The notes: generated by a model not told the origin, from the sequence alone. DNA of 31,863 nucleotides from CAZBGL01 sp964491375 (GCA_964491375.1 CAZBGL010000112.1:1-31863), one strand, 5' to 3'. Positions 1 through 8,489 are shown, counted from the stretch's first letter. A program made the numbers and translations.

Positions 1-2
1 CG

Positions 3-1496
3 GCGCGGGGTCTGGACCGGATCGACGACGCCCTGTACCGGTTCCTCGAGGCGCTGAAGGCGAGCACCGGGGCCCACACCGCCGTCCTCGTGCTCCGGGC
101 CGGCGGGGGCGGGGACCTGTACGTTCGGGAACTGGTCTCCGACAGCGAGCGCCTGAACGACTCGGCCGTGCTCCGGCTGGGTGCCACGGCGTTCCACTGG
201 ATCGTCCGGAACCGCAAGCCCCTCAACATCGGCAGGCTCCGCAACGCCGCGGACCGCCTCGGGTACTACGCCGGGGACGTCCGGGTCCAGAGCTTCTTGG
301 GGGTCCCCCTGGCCACGGAAGGGGGCGTGGAGGGCGTGCTGGCCGTGGACAGCCTCCAGCCCCGGGCGTTCGACGACGTGCACCGTACGGTCCTGGAGCG
401 GGCGGCCCGCCTGGTGGGGGCGTTCCTCGAGCAGATCCAGGCCTTCGAGACCGTCAAGCGTGAGGCCCGGGACTTTCGCCTTCTCCACGAACTGTCCAAG
501 CGGATGGGACTGTGCGAGCGGGCGACGGATCTGGTGGATCTCGTGGTGGTGTGCCTCCAGGAGCGGTTCCCAGGACCCTTCGGGGCGGTGGTGCTGGCGC
601 GGGAGGACGGCGAACTCGAGGTGGCCGCGGCCACCGGGGAGTGGGCGGGCCTGAGGGGTGCCGTGTTTCCCCGGGGCCGGGGCCTCGTGGGCTGGGTCCT
701 GGCGAGCCGCAACTACCTTCACTACGACCGGGCCCGGCCCGGCGGCCGGCGGCCCCTGTTCGGCCCGGGCGTGAAGGTCCCGGAGTTCCAGAGCCTCCTC
801 CTGTACCCCCTCCAGGCCCACGGCGAGGTCCTGGGCGTGCTGTGCCTGGCCTCGGCGGAGCCCGGGGCGTTCGACGCGCCGGCCGTGGCGTTCTGCGAGA
901 TCCTGGCCCGGCAGGCGGCCCAGGGCCTTCTCCAACTGCGGAGCCTGGCCGAGCTGAGGCGCCTGGCCACCACGGATCCCCTGACCGGTCTGGCCAACCG
1001 CAGGGCCCTCCTGGACCGGCTGGAGGCCGAGGTGGCCCGTTGCCGGCGCTACCCCCAGCCCCTGGCCCTGGTGATGGTGGACGTGGACCACTTCAAGCGG
1101 GTGAACGACGTCCACGGCCACCCGGCCGGGGACGAGGTGCTTCGGCGGATCGCCGGGGTGCTGCGGGCCCTGGCCCGGGAGACCGATCTGGTGGCCCGGT
1201 ACGGGGGCGAGGAGTTCGCCGTGCTCCTGCCCAACACGGACGAGCCCGGGGCCCTGGCCCTGGCCGGCCGGATCCGGGCCGCCGTGGCGTCGGCCGAGGT
1301 CCCCTGGGAGGACCGGATCCTCCGGGTCACCGCCAGCCTGGGGCTGAGCGCCCTTGAAGGGGACGGGGACACGCCCGAACAACTGGTGAGCCGGGCCGAC
1401 CGGGCCCTGTACGTGGCCAAGCGCACCGGCAGGAACCGGGTGGTGGCGTTCTCGGACGTGGGGGAATACGCCGAGTGGGAAGGCGGGGCGGAGTAG
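3..1496 (+). CDS. GAF-GAF-GGDEF diguanylate cyclase, 5' end outside the window
   Basis: The reading frame is open to the left edge, so the N-terminus is missing; a GTG at 90 is only the first internal start candidate. What remains shows a GAF-like sensory region, a second GAF region (about residues 130-280 counted from 90) and a C-terminal GGDEF domain (about 295-455). The domain has DPLTGLANRRAL at its start, DVDHFKRVND, and the active-site GGEEF at 1203-1217. An RxxD inhibitory site (RETD) lies exactly five residues upstream, so product inhibition by c-di-GMP is expected. The family makes c-di-GMP from two GTP. No membrane segment is visible in the part present, so it may be a cytoplasmic sensor; the ligand of the GAF domains cannot be told. 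It converges on the CheR gene with a 9-bp gap. Confidence 0.93.
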   Translation, partial: ARGLDRIDDALYRFLEALKASTGAHTAVLVLRAGGGGDLYVRELVSDSERLNDSAVLRLGATAFHWIVRNRKPLNIGRLRNAADRLGYYAGDVRVQSFLGVPLATEGGVEGVLAVDSLQPRAFDDVHRTVLERAARLVGAFLEQIQAFETVKREARDFRLLHELSKRMGLCERATDLVDLVVVCLQERFPGPFGAVVLAREDGELEVAAATGEWAGLRGAVFPRGRGLVGWVLASRNYLHYDRARPGGRRPLFGPGVKVPEFQSLLLYPLQAHGEVLGVLCLASAEPGAFDAPAVAFCEILARQAAQGLLQLRSLAELRRLATTDPLTGLANRRALLDRLEAEVARCRRYPQPLALVMVDVDHFKRVNDVHGHPAGDEVLRRIAGVLRALARETDLVARYGGEEFAVLLPNTDEPGALALAGRIRAAVASAEVPWEDRILRVTASLGLSALEGDGDTPEQLVSRADRALYVAKRTGRNRVVAFSDVGEYAEWEGGAE

Positions 1497-1505
1497 GCCG
1501 GGGCG

Positions 1506-2291
1506 TCAGCCTTCCTTCCGGTATACCCCCGGCGCTCCGGGCCAGGGTGCGAACAGCGCCTGCTCGGCCGGCCCCAGCCCCTCCTTTCGGCCGATCACCA
1601 GGGCGCCTCCGGGCTTGAGGGCCTCCCAGAGCCTCCGGGCGGCCTCCAGGCGGCGCCTGCCCCGGTAGTAGGTGAACACCAGGTACCGGCACAGCACCAG
1701 GTCCATCTCCCGGGCCGGGGGGGCGTCCCGGAGGTTGTGGAGGGCGAACCGGACTGCCTGCCGCACCTCGGGAAGGACCTCCCAGCCGCCGGGCCCGGGC
1801 CGGAACCAGCGGCTTCTGAGATCCGGGGGAACCTCCCGCAGGGATCCGGCGCCGTACACCCCTTTCCGGGCCCGTTCCAGGCACGCCCGGTCCAGGTCCG
1901 TGGCCAGGACCTCGAGTTCCTCGGCCGGCCAGCCCCGCTCGCGCCACAGGAGGGCCAGCGTGTAGGGCTCCTCCCCTCCGCAGCACCCGGCCGACCAGGC
2001 GCGGAGCACCCCGCCGGCCCGGCGCCGGAGTTCGGGAAGCGCGGTCTCGAACAGGATCTCCCACCGCTCCCGCTCTCGCAGGAACCGGCTCACCGTGACC
2101 CGCATCCGGTCGGGCAGGCTGGCCGCCTCCGCCGGGTCCTCCAGCACGCGGCGGGCGTAGCCCCGGAAGTCGGGGATGCCGAGTTCCCGCATGCGGGCCA
2201 GCACCCGCCGGCGTGCGCTCCGGCGCCGGTACCGGCGCCAGGCCAGGTCGAGCGGGGAGCACACCGCCCGGAGGAACCCCTCGAAGTCCAC
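1506..2291 (-). CDS. CheR-type SAM-dependent methyltransferase
   Basis: This 261-residue protein has the CheR layout: an N-terminal helical region with VSRFLRERERWEIL, the position of the family's T-x-FFR motif, then an SAM-binding fold. Motif I is SAGCCGGEEPYTLAL (CheR consensus SAGCSTGEEPYS), followed by ATDLDRACLERARKGVY, NLRDAPP and DLVLCRYLVFTYY. CheR enzymes methylate glutamates of chemoreceptors. The start is GTG at 2291 with GAAGG seven bases upstream and AGGAG slightly further. The family motifs are divergent (SRFLRE for TxFFR, RYLVFTYY for RNVLIYF) and no other chemotaxis gene is in the window. It could therefore serve a Che-like signalling system together with the neighbouring diguanylate cyclase rather than flagellar chemotaxis. 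The 263 bp upstream hold no gene I can support. Confidence 0.85.
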   Translation of the reverse strand: MDFEGFLRAVCSPLDLAWRRYRRRSARRRVLARMRELGIPDFRGYARRVLEDPAEAASLPDRMRVTVSRFLRERERWEILFETALPELRRRAGGVLRAWSAGCCGGEEPYTLALLWRERGWPAEELEVLATDLDRACLERARKGVYGAGSLREVPPDLRSRWFRPGPGGWEVLPEVRQAVRFALHNLRDAPPAREMDLVLCRYLVFTYYRGRRRLEAARRLWEALKPGGALVIGRKEGLGPAEQALFAPWPGAPGVYRKEG

Positions 2292-2554
2292 GGGTGCGCC
2301 TTCTCCTGTTCTGCGCGTCCCTATCCGTTCCTCGCCCCGGGAGCGTCGGCCTTGTGGGCCCCTCCGCCCGGCCGGAAGAGCAGAATGGTTCGGCCGACCA
2401 CGGCGGCCGGCCGCAGGAGGTGGCCCCGGGCCCGGAGCCGCCCCTGTTTTCCGGTGAGCTCACCCATGGGTCGGCTCTCCGGGTTCGTGGCGCGCTTGGA
2501 CGGATTTTCCAGTATACTCGCTTTCCCCGAGGACCGCCCGAGCGCGAGGTTGCC

Positions 2555-3490
2555 GTGACCGATCTCCGGGCTCTGGACGTTCTGGCCCTGGGCAGGGCCT
2601 GCGTGGACGAGATCCTGGAACTGGACGCCTATCCGCCCGAGGACGCCAAGGTCCCCGTGATCGCCCGGCTCCGGGAGGGGGGCGGCCAGGCCTCCACGGC
2701 CGCGTGCCTGGCGGCCCATCTGGGGGGCCGTGCGGCGTTCGTGGGCGTGGTGGGCGACGACGAGCCGGGCCGGTTCGCCCGGGCCCGGATGGAGGCGTTC
2801 GGGGTTCGGCTGGGCCACCTGCCGCCCCCCAGGGGGCGGACCCCGCTCGCGTGGTGCTGGGTCTCGCGAGCCGCGGGATCCCGCACGATCGCCTACGAGC
2901 CGGGCTCGGGCGTCCCCCTGGGGTGGGAGGAGGTGGCCGGCCCGGCGGTCCGCGCCGCGGTGGTGTTGGTGGACCCCCAGGCCGAGCACCTGCTCCCCGA
3001 GCTCGTGCCCCATTGCCGGCGGCACGGGGTCCGGGTGGTAGCCGACGCCGAGCACGCCCGGCCCGGGTGGGAGGCGACCTGGGGCCGGGTGGACGTGCTC
3101 GCCATGGGCAGTACGTTTCTGGCCGAGGCCTTTCCCGGGCTGCCCCCGGAGGAGTCGCTCCGAAGGGTGGCCGGCCGCACCCGGGCCGCGTGCGTGGCCA
3201 CCCAGGGGGCGGGGGGCGCGATCGCGCTGCTGCACGGTCGGGTGGAACGGTTCCCCGCCCCCACCGTGCCGGTGCGGGACACCACCGGCGCGGGCGACGC
3301 CTTCCACGGCGCCCTGTGCCTGGCCCTGGCCCGGGGGACGCCCCTGCGCGGGGCGATCCGGTTCGCCGTGGCCGTGGCCAGCCTGTGCTGCCGGGGCCTG
3401 GGGGGCCGGAGCTTCCCTCCCCCGGACGAGGTCCGGGCCGCTGTGCCCGCCGAGGCCCGGAGGGTGCTCGGAGACCGGGCCGGCCGCTGA
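2555..3490 (+). CDS. PfkB-family carbohydrate kinase
   Basis: The protein has 311 residues from GTG 2555; the longer open frame upstream is poor in family character, and a purine-rich GCGAGG sits six bases before the GTG. It starts with the ribokinase-fold strand LDVLALGRACVDEIL and carries the substrate-side GGGQASTAACLAAHLGG and GVVGDDEPG. It ends with the PfkB signature DTTGAGDAFHG (residues 242-252), in which Asp248 is the catalytic base and GAG forms the anion hole. The size and the GGQ-AST motif resemble ribokinase-like sugar kinases such as those acting on sulfofructose, fructose or ribose. The sugar cannot be named from sequence. An AT-rich TATACT at 2513-2518 is a possible -10, without a convincing -35. 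It converges on the next gene with an 11-bp gap. Confidence 0.9.
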   Translation: MTDLRALDVLALGRACVDEILELDAYPPEDAKVPVIARLREGGGQASTAACLAAHLGGRAAFVGVVGDDEPGRFARARMEAFGVRLGHLPPPRGRTPLAWCWVSRAAGSRTIAYEPGSGVPLGWEEVAGPAVRAAVVLVDPQAEHLLPELVPHCRRHGVRVVADAEHARPGWEATWGRVDVLAMGSTFLAEAFPGLPPEESLRRVAGRTRAACVATQGAGGAIALLHGRVERFPAPTVPVRDTTGAGDAFHGALCLALARGTPLRGAIRFAVAVASLCCRGLGGRSFPPPDEVRAAVPAEARRVLGDRAGR

Positions 3491-3501
3491 GGGAGTGCGG
3501 C

Positions 3502-4071
3502 CTACCGGATCCCCAGCATGGCCCTCTTGAGGCCGTGGTCGGCCGGGACGTCGCCGAGCCAGATCCCCCACAGGGCCTCCATGAAGTCCCGGCCCGGGAT
3601 CGTTCCGCGCTCCCGGCCGCCGATGGACACCACGGTGCCCGTGCCGGGAAGGTAGGTGAGGTGCACGGCCTGGCCCTTGTCCACGCCGCCCGCGAACAAG
3701 CCCAGGAACCGGTCGATCCGCTCCCGGAGGGTGTCCAGGCGTTCCTGGGCGGCCTTGAAGAACCCCTCCTCAAAGGCCTTGCGGAGCTTGTCCTCGCCCA
3801 CGCTGCGCACGAAGAACATGGAGATGCGCTTGGGCTCGTCCGCGCTCACCGCCCGGGCCGCGTCCGAGGAGGGGGTCGCCAGGTACAGCGCGCCCACGTA
3901 GACCTTGAAGAAGAACTTCTTGCGCACCCCGGCGCCCTGGAGCCCCAGGGTGTGCCCCTGGACCTGGACCGTGTCCGGCACGTTCACCCCGGCGATCTCC
4001 CCGGCCGGGGCCGGCCCGGCCAGGAACAGGGCGATCAGGGCGGTCAGCCACGCGGTTCGGATTCCGGTCAT
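3502..4071 (-). CDS. Secreted chalcone isomerase-like protein
   Basis: A 189-residue protein with a signal peptide (TAWLTALIALFLAGPAPAG, cleavage about residue 24), so it is exported, probably to the periplasm. The mature part reads GVNVPDTVQVQGHTLGLQGAGVRKKFFFKVYVGALYL, the hallmark of the bacterial chalcone-isomerase-like family. The bacterial members are not flavonoid enzymes in any shown sense; lipid or fatty-acid binding has been proposed for relatives. The ATG at 4071 is preceded by GGAGG at the right distance. It diverges from the acyl-CoA fusion gene across a 319-bp control region, so joint control with fatty-acid metabolism is possible but unproven. Confidence 0.85.
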   Translation of the reverse strand: MTGIRTAWLTALIALFLAGPAPAGEIAGVNVPDTVQVQGHTLGLQGAGVRKKFFFKVYVGALYLATPSSDAARAVSADEPKRISMFFVRSVGEDKLRKAFEEGFFKAAQERLDTLRERIDRFLGLFAGGVDKGQAVHLTYLPGTGTVVSIGGRERGTIPGRDFMEALWGIWLGDVPADHGLKRAMLGIR

Positions 4072-4191
4072 GGTGCCTCCTTTCGGAAGGGATGGTCGGA
4101 GGAATCCCGGTCCCGGAAGGGCACATATCTTGTATAATGCACCCTCCCGGCCGGGATCCCGGCGGGCCGGCGGAGCGCCCGGGGCCGGCTC

Positions 4192-4205
4192 GGTAAACGT
4201 TTACC
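4192..4205. promoter_or_regulatory. Perfect 14-bp palindrome, candidate operator
   Basis: GGTAAACGTTTACC is its own reverse complement. It stands out as an AT-rich core in very GC-rich DNA and lies midway between two divergent genes. The core TAAACGTTTA resembles operators of LacI/GalR-type repressors (established family pattern), but no LacI-type gene is in the window, so the cognate regulator is unknown. Confidence 0.5.
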
Positions 4206-4343
4206 ATAGCCCGGTCTGTTTCAACCACCGCCCAGCGTCCGGCGGGGAGCGAGCCGGGTTTCGCGCATCCCCCGGGGCCCGGCCTTTTTCCAGGGGGCGA
4301 GGCCGGGTGCCGGGCCGCGGGGGGAGAGGGGCTGCGCCCCCCC

Positions 4344-4378
4344 GTTCGCCGTCAGCGGTCAGCCGATAGCCGTTCAGA
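4344..4378 (+). repeat. Five-unit degenerate heptad repeat
   Basis: Five successive 7-base units, GTTCGCC, GTCAGCG, GTCAGCC, GATAGCC, GTTCAGA, each start with G and share a GTCAGCC-like consensus. The array ends immediately before the ribosome binding site of the acyl-CoA fusion gene. Similar short-period arrays occur at 9955-9996 and 10033-10088. Confidence 0.55.
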
Positions 4379-4390
4379 AGGGAGGAGACC

Positions 4391-6421
4391 ATGGTGCAGT
4401 TCAAGAGGATCGGCGTGGTCGGGGCCGGCAACATGGGAAGCGGGATCGCCCAGAAACTGGCCCAGGAGGGGTTCGAGGTCGTGCTCCACGACGTGAAGAC
4501 CGAGTTCCTGGAGCGGGGCCTGGGCCGGATCCGGGGCCTGCTGGACGAGGCGGTCCAGCGCAGGATCTTCACGCCCGAGCAGGTGGAGGGGGTGCTCGCC
4601 CGGATCCACGGCACCACCGATCTCGCGGACATGGCCGGCTGCGACTACGTGATCGAGGCCGTGTTCGAGGACGAAGGGGTCAAGCGGGACGTGTTCGCCG
4701 AGCTCGACCGGATCTGCAAGCCCGAGGCGGTGCTGGCCACCAACACGTCGAGCTTCTACGTGACCCGGCTGGCCGAGGCCACGGGCCGGCCGGATCGGTT
4801 CGTGGGGCTGCACTTCTTCTACCACCCGGCCAAGAACCGCCTGGTGGAGGTCATCCCGGGCGAGAAGACGAGCCCCGAGGTGGTGGAGGCGAGCGTGGAG
4901 TTCTCCAAGCGCATGGGCAAGATCCCCATCTTGTGCAAGGATCGGCCGGGTTTCGTGGTGAACCGGTTTTTCGTGCCCTGGCTCAACGAGTCGGTGCGGC
5001 TCCTGGAACGGGGCGAGGCCGACATCCCCACCATTGAGGCGGCCGCCAAGAAGGCGTTCCGGATCGGCATGGGTCCGTTCCAGCTCATGAACGTCACGGG
5101 CGTGCCCATCGCCTACCACGCCGAGGCCACCCTGGGCCGGGAACTGGGGAGCTTCTACGAGCCGGTGGCCCTGCTCAGGGCCCAGGGCGAGAAGGGAGAG
5201 CCCTGGAGCCTGGACGGCGAGCCGGACGAGGCCAAGTTCCAGGCCGTGGCCGACCGGCTCCTGGGCGTGGTGTTCCAGGTGGTGGGCGAGATCCTGGACG
5301 AGGAGGTGGCCACCCTGGAGGACGTGGACCGGGGCGCCAAGATCGGCCTTCGCTGGGCCCTGGGCCCGTTCGAGCTCATGAACCGGATGGGCGTGGACGA
5401 CGCCATCGCCCTGGCCGAGCGGTTCTGCAGCGAGTTCGGCCGGCCCCTGGCCCGGAGCCTCCAGGCCCAGAAGGGCAAGGGCGCCTGGCCCATCCGGGTG
5501 GTGGACCTGGCGGTCCGGGACGGGATCGCCACGATCACCATCAACCGGCCCGAGGCCCTGAACGCCCTGAACGAGACCGTGGTGGAGCAGCTCGAGCAGG
5601 TGTTCGACGAGGCGGTGTCCCGCGGCGACGTGCGGGCCGTGGTGATCGAGGGCGCGGGCAAGGCGTTCGTGGCCGGCGCGGACATCAAGTTCTTCGTGGA
5701 CAAGATCGAGCAGGACCGGGTGCCGGACATCGTGGCGTTCGCCCGGCGGGGCCAGCGGCTGCTGCGCAAGTTCGAGACCAGCCCCAAGCCGGTGATCGCC
5801 AAGGTGGACGGCCTGAGCCTGGGCGGGGGCACGGAGCTCGCCCTCGCGTGCCACGCCATCGTGGCCACGGAAAAGGCCGGGTTCGGGTTCCCCGAGACCG
5901 GCATCGGCATCTACCCGGGCCTGGGGGGCACGGCCCGCACGGCGCGCATCGTGGGCAAGGAGCTGGCCAAGTACCTGGTGTTCACCGGCCAGAACCTGGA
6001 CGGCAGGACCGCCCACGAGCTGGGCCTGGCCGCCTACTACGTGCCCTCGGCCGAGGCCGATGCCTTCATCCGCGAGCTGGTAGAAAGGGGCCGGATCGCG
6101 GACAAGTACGCGCCCAAGCCGGTGCCCCCGGGGTGGGAGCCCGTGGCCGAGGCGTTCTCCGACGGGAACGTGGACAAGATCCTCGCGGGCGAGGCCCCCA
6201 GCGACGACCCCCGGGTCCAGAAGGCGGCCAAGGCCATCACCCGAAAGGCCCCGCTGGCGGTGCGCATGGCCAACCGGATCATCGACGAGGGCCTGAAGCG
6301 CGACCTGGAGGAGGCCCTGGAGCTCGAACTGGAGCACCTGGGCGAGATCTTCTCCACCCGGGACGCCCTCACGGGGCTGAAGAGCGTGGGCCGCTACCGG
6401 CCCGAGTTCAAGGGCGAGTGA
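4391..6421 (+). CDS. 3-hydroxyacyl-CoA dehydrogenase/enoyl-CoA hydratase fusion (HAD first)
   Basis: The 676-residue bifunctional protein hydrates enoyl-CoA and oxidises the 3-hydroxyacyl-CoA with NAD+, or the reverse. The N-terminal Rossmann domain has GAGNMG at residues 11-16 and the substrate-side HFFYHPAKNRLVEVIPG. Two C-terminal HAD helical domains follow (about 185-285 and 290-370). The crotonase domain starts near 375 with TINRPEALNALN, has the oxyanion-hole segment GAGKAFVAGADIKFF, and both catalytic glutamates appear to be present (GGGTELALA and FPETGIGIYPG). The order HAD then hydratase is the reverse of FadB/FadJ; it is known in archaeal crotonyl-CoA hydratase/3-hydroxybutyryl-CoA dehydrogenases and in some anaerobic bacteria. 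No thiolase is nearby. The start ATG has GGAGG five bases upstream. Confidence 0.93.
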   Translation: MVQFKRIGVVGAGNMGSGIAQKLAQEGFEVVLHDVKTEFLERGLGRIRGLLDEAVQRRIFTPEQVEGVLARIHGTTDLADMAGCDYVIEAVFEDEGVKRDVFAELDRICKPEAVLATNTSSFYVTRLAEATGRPDRFVGLHFFYHPAKNRLVEVIPGEKTSPEVVEASVEFSKRMGKIPILCKDRPGFVVNRFFVPWLNESVRLLERGEADIPTIEAAAKKAFRIGMGPFQLMNVTGVPIAYHAEATLGRELGSFYEPVALLRAQGEKGEPWSLDGEPDEAKFQAVADRLLGVVFQVVGEILDEEVATLEDVDRGAKIGLRWALGPFELMNRMGVDDAIALAERFCSEFGRPLARSLQAQKGKGAWPIRVVDLAVRDGIATITINRPEALNALNETVVEQLEQVFDEAVSRGDVRAVVIEGAGKAFVAGADIKFFVDKIEQDRVPDIVAFARRGQRLLRKFETSPKPVIAKVDGLSLGGGTELALACHAIVATEKAGFGFPETGIGIYPGLGGTARTARIVGKELAKYLVFTGQNLDGRTAHELGLAAYYVPSAEADAFIRELVERGRIADKYAPKPVPPGWEPVAEAFSDGNVDKILAGEAPSDDPRVQKAAKAITRKAPLAVRMANRIIDEGLKRDLEEALELELEHLGEIFSTRDALTGLKSVGRYRPEFKGE

Positions 6422-6427
6422 ACGCGA

Positions 6428-6448
6428 GGGGCCCCGCACCGGGGCCCC
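6428..6448 (+). terminator. GGGGCCCC hairpin between fusion gene and dehydratase
   Basis: GGGGCCCC (6428-6435), loop GCACC, GGGGCCCC (6441-6448): an 8-bp all-GC stem seven bases after the stop codon, followed by GGCTTTCCC. The U-run is short, so it may only attenuate read-through into the next gene 23 bp downstream. Since each arm is itself a palindrome, it can also pair in other registers. Confidence 0.5.
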
Positions 6449-6470
6449 GGCTTTCCCGAGCGAGGAACCC

Positions 6471-7709
6471 ATGGCCGAGTTCAAGCCGTTTCGAGCCCAA
6501 AAGCGCATGAAGGAACTCATGGCCGGCCACTTCCGCGAGGTGGCGGCCGCGGCCGAGGACCCCTCCGAGAAGGTGGCCTGGTGCACCAGCGTGGGCCCGG
6601 CCGAGCTGCTCCACAGCTTCGGGTTCAAGGTGTACTACCCGGAGAACCACGGGGCGCTCCTGGGGGCCACGCGCTCGGCCGAGAGGTACATCCCCCGGGC
6701 CAACGCCGTGGGCTACAGCCCCGACATCTGCAGCTACCTCACGTCGGACGTGGGCGCGTTCCTGGCGGGGGAGACCCCGCTCCAGAAGGCCTACGGGCTC
6801 AAGGGCGTGCCACGGCCCGACGTGCTCGTGTACAACACGAACCAGTGCCGCGACGTGCAGGACTGGTTCGCCTTCTACGCGCGGGAGTTCGGGGTGCCCC
6901 TGGTGGGCGTGCACTCGCCCGTCAAGGTGGGCGAGGTGACCCGCGAGCACGTGGACGCCATGGTCGCCCAGTACCGGGCCATGATCCCGGTGCTCGAGGA
7001 GGTTTCGGGCCGGCGGTACGACGAGGAGCGCTTCCGCCGGGTCATGGCCCGGTCGGCCGAGACCTCCCGGCTCTGGAAGCAGTGCCTGTGGCAGGCCGCC
7101 CACCGGCCGAGCCCGCTCACGTTCTTCGACGCCTGCATCCTCATGGGGCCGGCCGTGGTGCTGCGGGGCACCCCCCAGGCCGTGGCGTTCTACCGGGAAC
7201 TGCTGGAGGAGCTGGAGGAGCGGGTGCGGGGGGGCGTGGCCGCGGTGGACGGCGAGCGGCTCCGGCTGTACTGGGAGGGGATGCCCGTGTGGGGCAAGCT
7301 GCGGGAGCTGGCCGGGTTCTTCCGGGGGCTCTCCGCGTGCGTGGTGGCCAGCACCTACTGCAACTCGTGGGTGTTCGACGCGTTCGACCCGGCCGAGCCC
7401 ATGGAGAGCATGGCCCGGGCGTACCTGGAGCTGTTCATCGTGCGCTCCGACGAGGTGAAGGAGCGCATCCTGGCGGAGCTGCTCGAGGCGTTCTCGGTGG
7501 ACGGCATCGTGTACCACGACGCCAAGACCTGCCCCAACAACTCCAACACCCGTTACGGCCTGCCCCAGCGCCTGAAGCAGAAGACCGGCGTGCCCTACGT
7601 GATCATCTACGGCGACCTGAACGACCTCAGGTGCTTCTCCGAGGAGCAGGCCAAGACGAGCATCGAGGCGTTCGTGGAGCAACTCGACGCCGCGGCGGTG
7701 GGAGGCTGA
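6471..7709 (+). CDS. 2-hydroxyacyl-CoA dehydratase / benzoyl-CoA reductase-like D-component
   Basis: A 412-residue member of the HgdB/FldB/BcrC family of [4Fe-4S] enzymes that receive one very low-potential electron from an ATP-driven activator. Conserved blocks are AWCTSVGPAELLHSFGFKVYYPENH, GYSPDICSYLTSDVGAF, NTNQCRDVQDW and, near the C-terminus, VDGIVYHDAKTCPNNSN. Cys38, Cys87 and Cys126 are well placed to be the three cluster ligands (inference from family spacing). Characterised dehydratases and benzoyl-CoA reductases use two related subunits; only one is here. It may form a homodimer, as in double-cubane cluster proteins, or pair with a subunit encoded elsewhere. It forms an operon with its activator (gap 3 bp). 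Substrate unknown: a 2-hydroxyacyl-CoA or an aromatic/enoyl acyl-CoA. Confidence 0.88.
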   Translation: MAEFKPFRAQKRMKELMAGHFREVAAAAEDPSEKVAWCTSVGPAELLHSFGFKVYYPENHGALLGATRSAERYIPRANAVGYSPDICSYLTSDVGAFLAGETPLQKAYGLKGVPRPDVLVYNTNQCRDVQDWFAFYAREFGVPLVGVHSPVKVGEVTREHVDAMVAQYRAMIPVLEEVSGRRYDEERFRRVMARSAETSRLWKQCLWQAAHRPSPLTFFDACILMGPAVVLRGTPQAVAFYRELLEELEERVRGGVAAVDGERLRLYWEGMPVWGKLRELAGFFRGLSACVVASTYCNSWVFDAFDPAEPMESMARAYLELFIVRSDEVKERILAELLEAFSVDGIVYHDAKTCPNNSNTRYGLPQRLKQKTGVPYVIIYGDLNDLRCFSEEQAKTSIEAFVEQLDAAAVGG

Positions 7710-7712
7710 GCC

Positions 7713-8489
7713 GTGGGTGCCTGGTACCTGGGCCTGGACCTGGGCTCGTCCTGGTCCAAGGCGGTGCTCCTGGACGAAGAGGGGTCGGTGGCGGCCAGGG
7801 CTCTTCGCCGCACCGGCATCCGGTTCGAGGAGGCGGCCGGGGCCCTGCGGGACGAGGTGCTGGCCGCGGCCGGGGTGGAGCCCGGAGCGGTGCGCGCCAC
7901 CGTGGCCACCGGATACGGCCGGCGCAACGTGCCCTTTGCGGACGCCCGGCGCACCGAGATCTCGTGCCACGCCCGGGGCGCATACCACCACTTCCCCCGT
8001 GAGATGGACGTGGTGGACATCGGCGGCCAGGACAACAAGATCATCCACGTGCGCCGGGACGGCTCGGTGGCCAACTTCCTGATGAACCGCAAGTGCGCGG
8101 CCGGCACGGGCGCGTTCGTGGAGGAGATCGCCCACCGGCTGGACATCCCCCTGGAGCGGCTGGAGGCCCTGGCCGAGAACGCCACGCGGAGCATCACCCT
8201 GGCGTCGTTCTGCACGGTGTTCTCGGCCACCGAGGTGATCAAGCTGATCCGCGAGGGCGAGGAGCCCGAGAACCTGTGCCGGGGCATCTTCAACTCGGTG
8301 GTGGCCCGGGTGGTGGAGATGGGCCCCCTGGGGGAGTTCGTGGTCATGAGCGGGGGGGTGGTGGCCGCGTTCCCGATCGTGGCCCGGATCCTGGCCGAGC
8401 GCAGCGGCGCCGCGGTGGAGGTGGCGCCCGATCCCCAGTTCCTGGGGGCGTTCGGCGCGGCCCTGATCGCGCGGGAGGAGACGGCGTGA
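7713..8489 (+). CDS. ATP-dependent activator of 2-hydroxyacyl-CoA dehydratase (BadF/HgdC type)
   Basis: A 258-residue ASKHA-fold ATPase that, as a homodimer with one bridging [4Fe-4S] cluster, drives an electron into the partner enzyme at the cost of ATP (established for HgdC and FldI). Visible motifs are the phosphate-1 loop LGLDLGSSWSKAVL, DIGGQDNK, NRKCAAGTGAF and SFCTVFSATEV; the Cys in KCAAGTG and the Cys in SFCTVF are the cluster ligands, one pair per monomer. VVMSGGVV and PDPQFLGAFGAAL close the fold. GTG start at 7713 with GGAGG seven bases upstream; the gene overlaps the radical SAM gene by four bases (GTGA), implying coupled translation. Confidence 0.95.
   Translation: MGAWYLGLDLGSSWSKAVLLDEEGSVAARALRRTGIRFEEAAGALRDEVLAAAGVEPGAVRATVATGYGRRNVPFADARRTEISCHARGAYHHFPREMDVVDIGGQDNKIIHVRRDGSVANFLMNRKCAAGTGAFVEEIAHRLDIPLERLEALAENATRSITLASFCTVFSATEVIKLIREGEEPENLCRGIFNSVVARVVEMGPLGEFVVMSGGVVAAFPIVARILAERSGAAVEVAPDPQFLGAFGAALIAREETA

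Larger units (their letters stand above)
4072..4390. promoter_or_regulatory. Divergent control region
   Basis: This 319-bp spacer separates the minus-strand secreted protein from the plus-strand acyl-CoA block and contains no credible gene. It holds a TATAAT on the plus strand (4133-4138) without a clear -35, a perfect 14-bp palindrome (4192-4205), a GC-rich inverted repeat (GGCCCGGC at 4276-4283 with GCCGGGCC at 4309-4316), a GGGGC-TGC-GCCCC hairpin (4328-4340), and a heptad repeat (4344-4378). The ribosome binding site GGAGGAG follows at 4381-4387. If the TATAAT is used, the leader would be about 245 nt and the palindrome would lie inside it. Confidence 0.5.

Noticed and set aside
2496..2518. 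TTGGAC...TATACT as promoter of the sugar kinase
   Set aside because: The spacer is only 11 bp, too short for sigma-70; only the TATACT is kept as a weak hint.
4352..6628. Long minus-strand open frame of 758 codons opposite the acyl-CoA fusion gene
   Set aside because: It is rich in His, Gly, Leu and Val repeats typical of antisense frames in GC-rich DNA, has no family motif, and covers a gene with strong homology.
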